From Zoogloea sp021286885 (GTDB lineage Bacteria; Pseudomonadota; Gammaproteobacteria; Burkholderiales; Rhodocyclaceae): a stretch of 64,000 nt of DNA. The stretch lies in assembly GCF_041915215.1 (NCBI RefSeq), contig NZ_JAYSBV010000005.1. The stretch is one strand, 5' to 3'. The position numbers and the translations under genes are program-made. The notes beneath the pieces are model-generated. The model ran no database searches and was not told the DNA's origin. It saw nothing but the letters and a program-made list of their open reading frames with translations. Below, in pieces: positions 61,741-64,000 of this stretch (position 1 is its first letter; each line of letters begins with the position of its first letter).

Positions 61741-61836
61741 TGGGGTTCAGGAATGGACGAAAATGACAAAGCGCGCAAGCATATCGTCTGTCATTGCTGC
61801 TGTGCAAAATTTAACTGGCGTAAACCGTATTTTGTG

Positions 61837-62580
61837 TCAGGAAAACAGCCGCACCACCAGGGGCAGCAGCCAGGGCAGGGTGATGGCGGTGAATAGCCCG
61901 TTGAGGCCCATGGCCAGGGCCGAGAAGGCGCCCACCTGCTCGCTGATCTGGAAGGCCCGGGCGGTGCCGATGCCGTGGGAGGCGAGGCCCATGGCGAAGC
62001 CGATGCTGGCTTCGTCCTTCACCCCCAGCCGGCGCAGCATGCCCGGGGCGAAGATGGCGCCGAAGATCCCGCACAGGATCACGAATACGGCGGTCAGGGA
62101 GGCCAGGCCGCCCAGGCGTTCGGCAATCCCCATCGCAATCGGCGTGGTGACCGACTTGGGTGCCAGCGAGGCGAGGGTGGCGGGGCTTGCGCCCAGCAGG
62201 GCCCCGATGGCGTAGGCCGAGAAGGCGGCGGTGAAGGAGCCCACCACCAGCGCAATCAGGAGCGGCCCGCCCATGGCCACGAGGCGCTTGAGCTGGGCAT
62301 GGAGCGGAATCGCCAGGGCGACCGTGGTGGGCCCGAGCAGGAAATGCACGAACTGGGCCCCGTCAAAATAGCGCTGGTAAGGGGTGTGGGTGAGCTGGAG
62401 CAGACTGACCAGCACCACCATCGACACCAGCACCGGATTGCACGCCGGATGGCCCTTGACGCGCCGGTGCAGGGTGATCGCGAAGGTGTAGATCAGCAGG
62501 GTGAGGGTGAGCCACAGCAGGGGCTGGGCAGAAAGATAGACCCAGATCTCGGTCATGGCGCTGGTGGGAAGCGGGTTCAT
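61837..62580 (-). CDS. lrgB: LrgB/CidB-family membrane protein
   Basis: This 247-residue LrgB-family protein has about seven hydrophobic segments. Family hallmarks are FLLGPTTVALAIPLHAQLKR near residue 85, LAPKSVTTPIAMGIAERLGG near 140 and GFAMGLASHGIGTARAFQIS near 195. It works with LrgA; plant and bacterial members also transport glycolate or pyruvate, so a murein-hydrolase effect should not be assumed. Its start overlaps the lrgA stop by 4 bp. Confidence 0.93.
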   Translation of the reverse strand: MNPLPTSAMTEIWVYLSAQPLLWLTLTLLIYTFAITLHRRVKGHPACNPVLVSMVVLVSLLQLTHTPYQRYFDGAQFVHFLLGPTTVALAIPLHAQLKRLVAMGGPLLIALVVGSFTAAFSAYAIGALLGASPATLASLAPKSVTTPIAMGIAERLGGLASLTAVFVILCGIFGAIFAPGMLRRLGVKDEASIGFAMGLASHGIGTARAFQISEQVGAFSALAMGLNGLFTAITLPWLLPLVVRLFS

Positions 62581-62936
62581 GCCTGATCCTCCGGCTGGGC
62601 CTTGCCCCGGGTGAGCCAGTGCAGGGTGAGGCCGGTCACGGCCAGGCCCAGCACGGTGCTTGCCACCAGGGCAATCACGATGGGCCAGAGCTCATCCGAG
62701 AGGCGGCTCATGTGCAGCATCACCCCGGTGCCGGCGGGCACGAACATCAGCGACAGATGCTGGAGCAGGGTGCCTGAAGTCTGGCGCAGCTCATGGGACG
62801 GGCCCTGGCGCAGGATCAGATACGCGAGCAGCAGCCCCATCCCGATCACTGGGCCGGGTACAGGCAGTGAAAAACCCACCCGGAGGGATTCTCCGAGCAG
62901 CTGGAAGACAAGCAGGAGGGCGAGGGCAGCAGGCAT
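62577..62936 (-). CDS. lrgA: LrgA/CidA-family holin-like protein
   Basis: This 119-residue, four-helix membrane protein includes LLVFQLLGESLRVGFSLPVP and PGPVIGMGLLLAYLILR near the N-terminus, and LSLMFVPAGTGVMLH near residue 65. These are LrgA/CidA motifs. The ATG at 62936 gives the family start; a TTG at 62966 would add ten residues. It is first of the leftward lrgA-lrgB pair, coupled by ATGA overlap. Confidence 0.9.
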   Translation of the reverse strand: MPAALALLLVFQLLGESLRVGFSLPVPGPVIGMGLLLAYLILRQGPSHELRQTSGTLLQHLSLMFVPAGTGVMLHMSRLSDELWPIVIALVASTVLGLAVTGLTLHWLTRGKAQPEDQA

Positions 62937-63005
62937 GGGGCGGGATTTTCGGTCATCCTGCACCAATACGCCAGCCCGCCCCGCCCGGTTTTTGAGCAGG
63001 CGCCT

Positions 63006-64000
63006 TCAGGCTTTGCGGGTGATGGTCAGGGAGACAGCCCCCCGGTTGTTGTCGTAAAACTTCCAGGCATCATTGGCAAAGGCATACAGGTAGCCGCCTG
63101 TCTTGGGGGGTATGGTGGGCCTTGCTACCCAGCAGGATGAGTTCGCCTTCGGTGGGGGTGCCGCTGGCGTCTGCATTGGCTTGATTGGCCACCATGCCCA
63201 CCAGCTGTAACCAATCCGCGTTCTCGAGCCGCTTGGTGCCCCACCAGTCAGAGCCTGTCTTGTGGGTCCAGTCTTTGTATTGGTTTTCCAGTTTGCCCAG
63301 CATTTCTCCGAAGGTTTGGGCGATGTGGCCGATTTGGAATCCACCTTTTTTGGGGCCATCGGGGGTGCATTTGATGTCTGCGTCCATCCATTCCCCGGTG
63401 GCCACAAAGTCGTAGGTGGCGCCTGCTTCCAGATAAACGCCGGTCGCATTCCAGTGGGGGCGGGCAAAGACGCTCAGGGTCACCGATTGGCCGACCTCCA
63501 GCTTTTGGGTGGGCCAGTAGGGGGCCTGGCTCAGGGGCGGCATCTGGTGGCGTTGGATGACTTGCGCCGAAAGTGCGGTGCTGGGCTGGGCCGCATCTAC
63601 CGGGGGCGTTGCGCGGGGTAGGGTGCGCAGCAGCTTCCAGAGACCAACGGCGGAGTCGTGCAGAACGCCTTGGGCGTCGGGCCGGATCTGCGCACTCATC
63701 GCCGTGTTGATGTTCAGGCCGACCGCCTGGGCTTCGTCCACCATCCACTTCAGGGCTCCGTCGGACAGGCCGGTTTCGGGATAGCCGCCCCCCACGTCGG
63801 AATGGACGCCCGCAAACCACACCTGCTTGAAGCTGCCATCCGGGGGGCGAGGGCTGGTGTCGTCCCACAGGGTGGGCGCAAAGCTGGCGCGCATCTCGTC
63901 CATGGCCACCGCATGACGTGCATGACGCACCTGAGCACTCAGCCGTGTGTCGTGAAAGCGGTATTTGCGGGCATCATCAAAGAGCTGGTCGATCAGTACC
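63006..64000 (-). pseudogene. DUF2235 hydrolase-like gene, frameshifted and cut by the window edge
   Basis: The sequence reads VWFAGVHSDVGGGYPETGLS, the DUF2235 alpha/beta-hydrolase segment found in Tle1-type type VI lipase effectors (HSDVGGG carries an active-site Asp in that family). The frame entering at the right edge runs to a stop near 63070. Conserved C-terminal sequence (GGYLYAFANDAWKFYDNNRG) then continues in another frame to 63006, so a 1-nt shift lies near 63105-63130, next to a run of six G (C on the coding strand). It may be a true pseudogene, a sequencing error or phase variation. The N-terminus lies outside the window. Confidence 0.75.

Overview
This window is GC-rich, gene-dense DNA with short intergenic gaps, many ATGA/GTGA overlaps and strong codon bias. 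The gene set suggests a metabolically versatile betaproteobacterium, and Rhodocyclales-like relatives (Azoarcus/Thauera/Azospira type) fit best. Pointers are the prpC-acnD-prpF-prpB methylcitrate operon with a divergent ScfR-type regulator, the split hpaG1/hpaG2 homoprotocatechuate pathway, TRAP transport, and glutathione-dependent formaldehyde oxidation. The taxonomic placement is inference.

Layout. 0-3.4 kb: LysE exporter, threonine aldolase, DNA polymerase IV. 3.47-7.30 kb: an AT-rich insert bracketed by a 15-bp direct repeat, holding a radical SAM enzyme, an NAD-dependent epimerase-like protein and an IS481 element. 7.3-9.8 kb: an arsenic operon (arsR-arsI-arsC-acr3, leftward) with a palindromic operator. 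9.8-12.2 kb: an insertion-sequence graveyard (IS66, ISAs1 and IS3 remnants) around an HNH_5-type protein. 12.3-22.5 kb: unknown genes and a leftward five-gene operon, hsdM-hsdS-HEPN/LOTUS-like protein-hsdR-YgjP-like metallopeptidase.

22.8-33.1 kb: an Fsr-type MFS exporter, the propionate (2-methylcitrate) operon with its divergent regulator, a short GntR protein and a second LysE exporter. 33.2-41.0 kb: the homoprotocatechuate meta-cleavage operon hpaG1-G2-E-D-F-H-I plus a succinate-semialdehyde dehydrogenase. It takes homoprotocatechuate to pyruvate and succinate. Two MFS exporters follow. 43.6-46.7 kb: formaldehyde oxidation (fghA, frmA) with a divergent LysR regulator. 46.7-48.9 kb: cell-envelope proteins (DUF218, DUF2802, SPOR).

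49.1-53.2 kb: a TRAP transporter and an AraC-type regulator. The TRAP promoter carries the same 41-bp palindromic operator as hpaG1, so uptake and catabolism are probably one regulon. 53.3-54.06 kb: a three-copy ~250-bp repeat. 54.2-64 kb: a MetA-type outer-membrane protein, an aldehyde dehydrogenase, an OprC-like copper TonB receptor, an IclR regulator, a YhhQ/VUT transporter, a nucleoside-recognition protein, lrgB/lrgA, and a frameshifted DUF2235 gene running off the right edge.

The most interesting candidate system is the type I restriction operon carrying a protein with an RxxxxH HEPN-like motif and a LOTUS-like C-terminus between hsdS and hsdR. Next come the direct-repeat-bracketed radical SAM island and the shared hpa/TRAP operator. 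No tRNA, rRNA or CRISPR array was seen.
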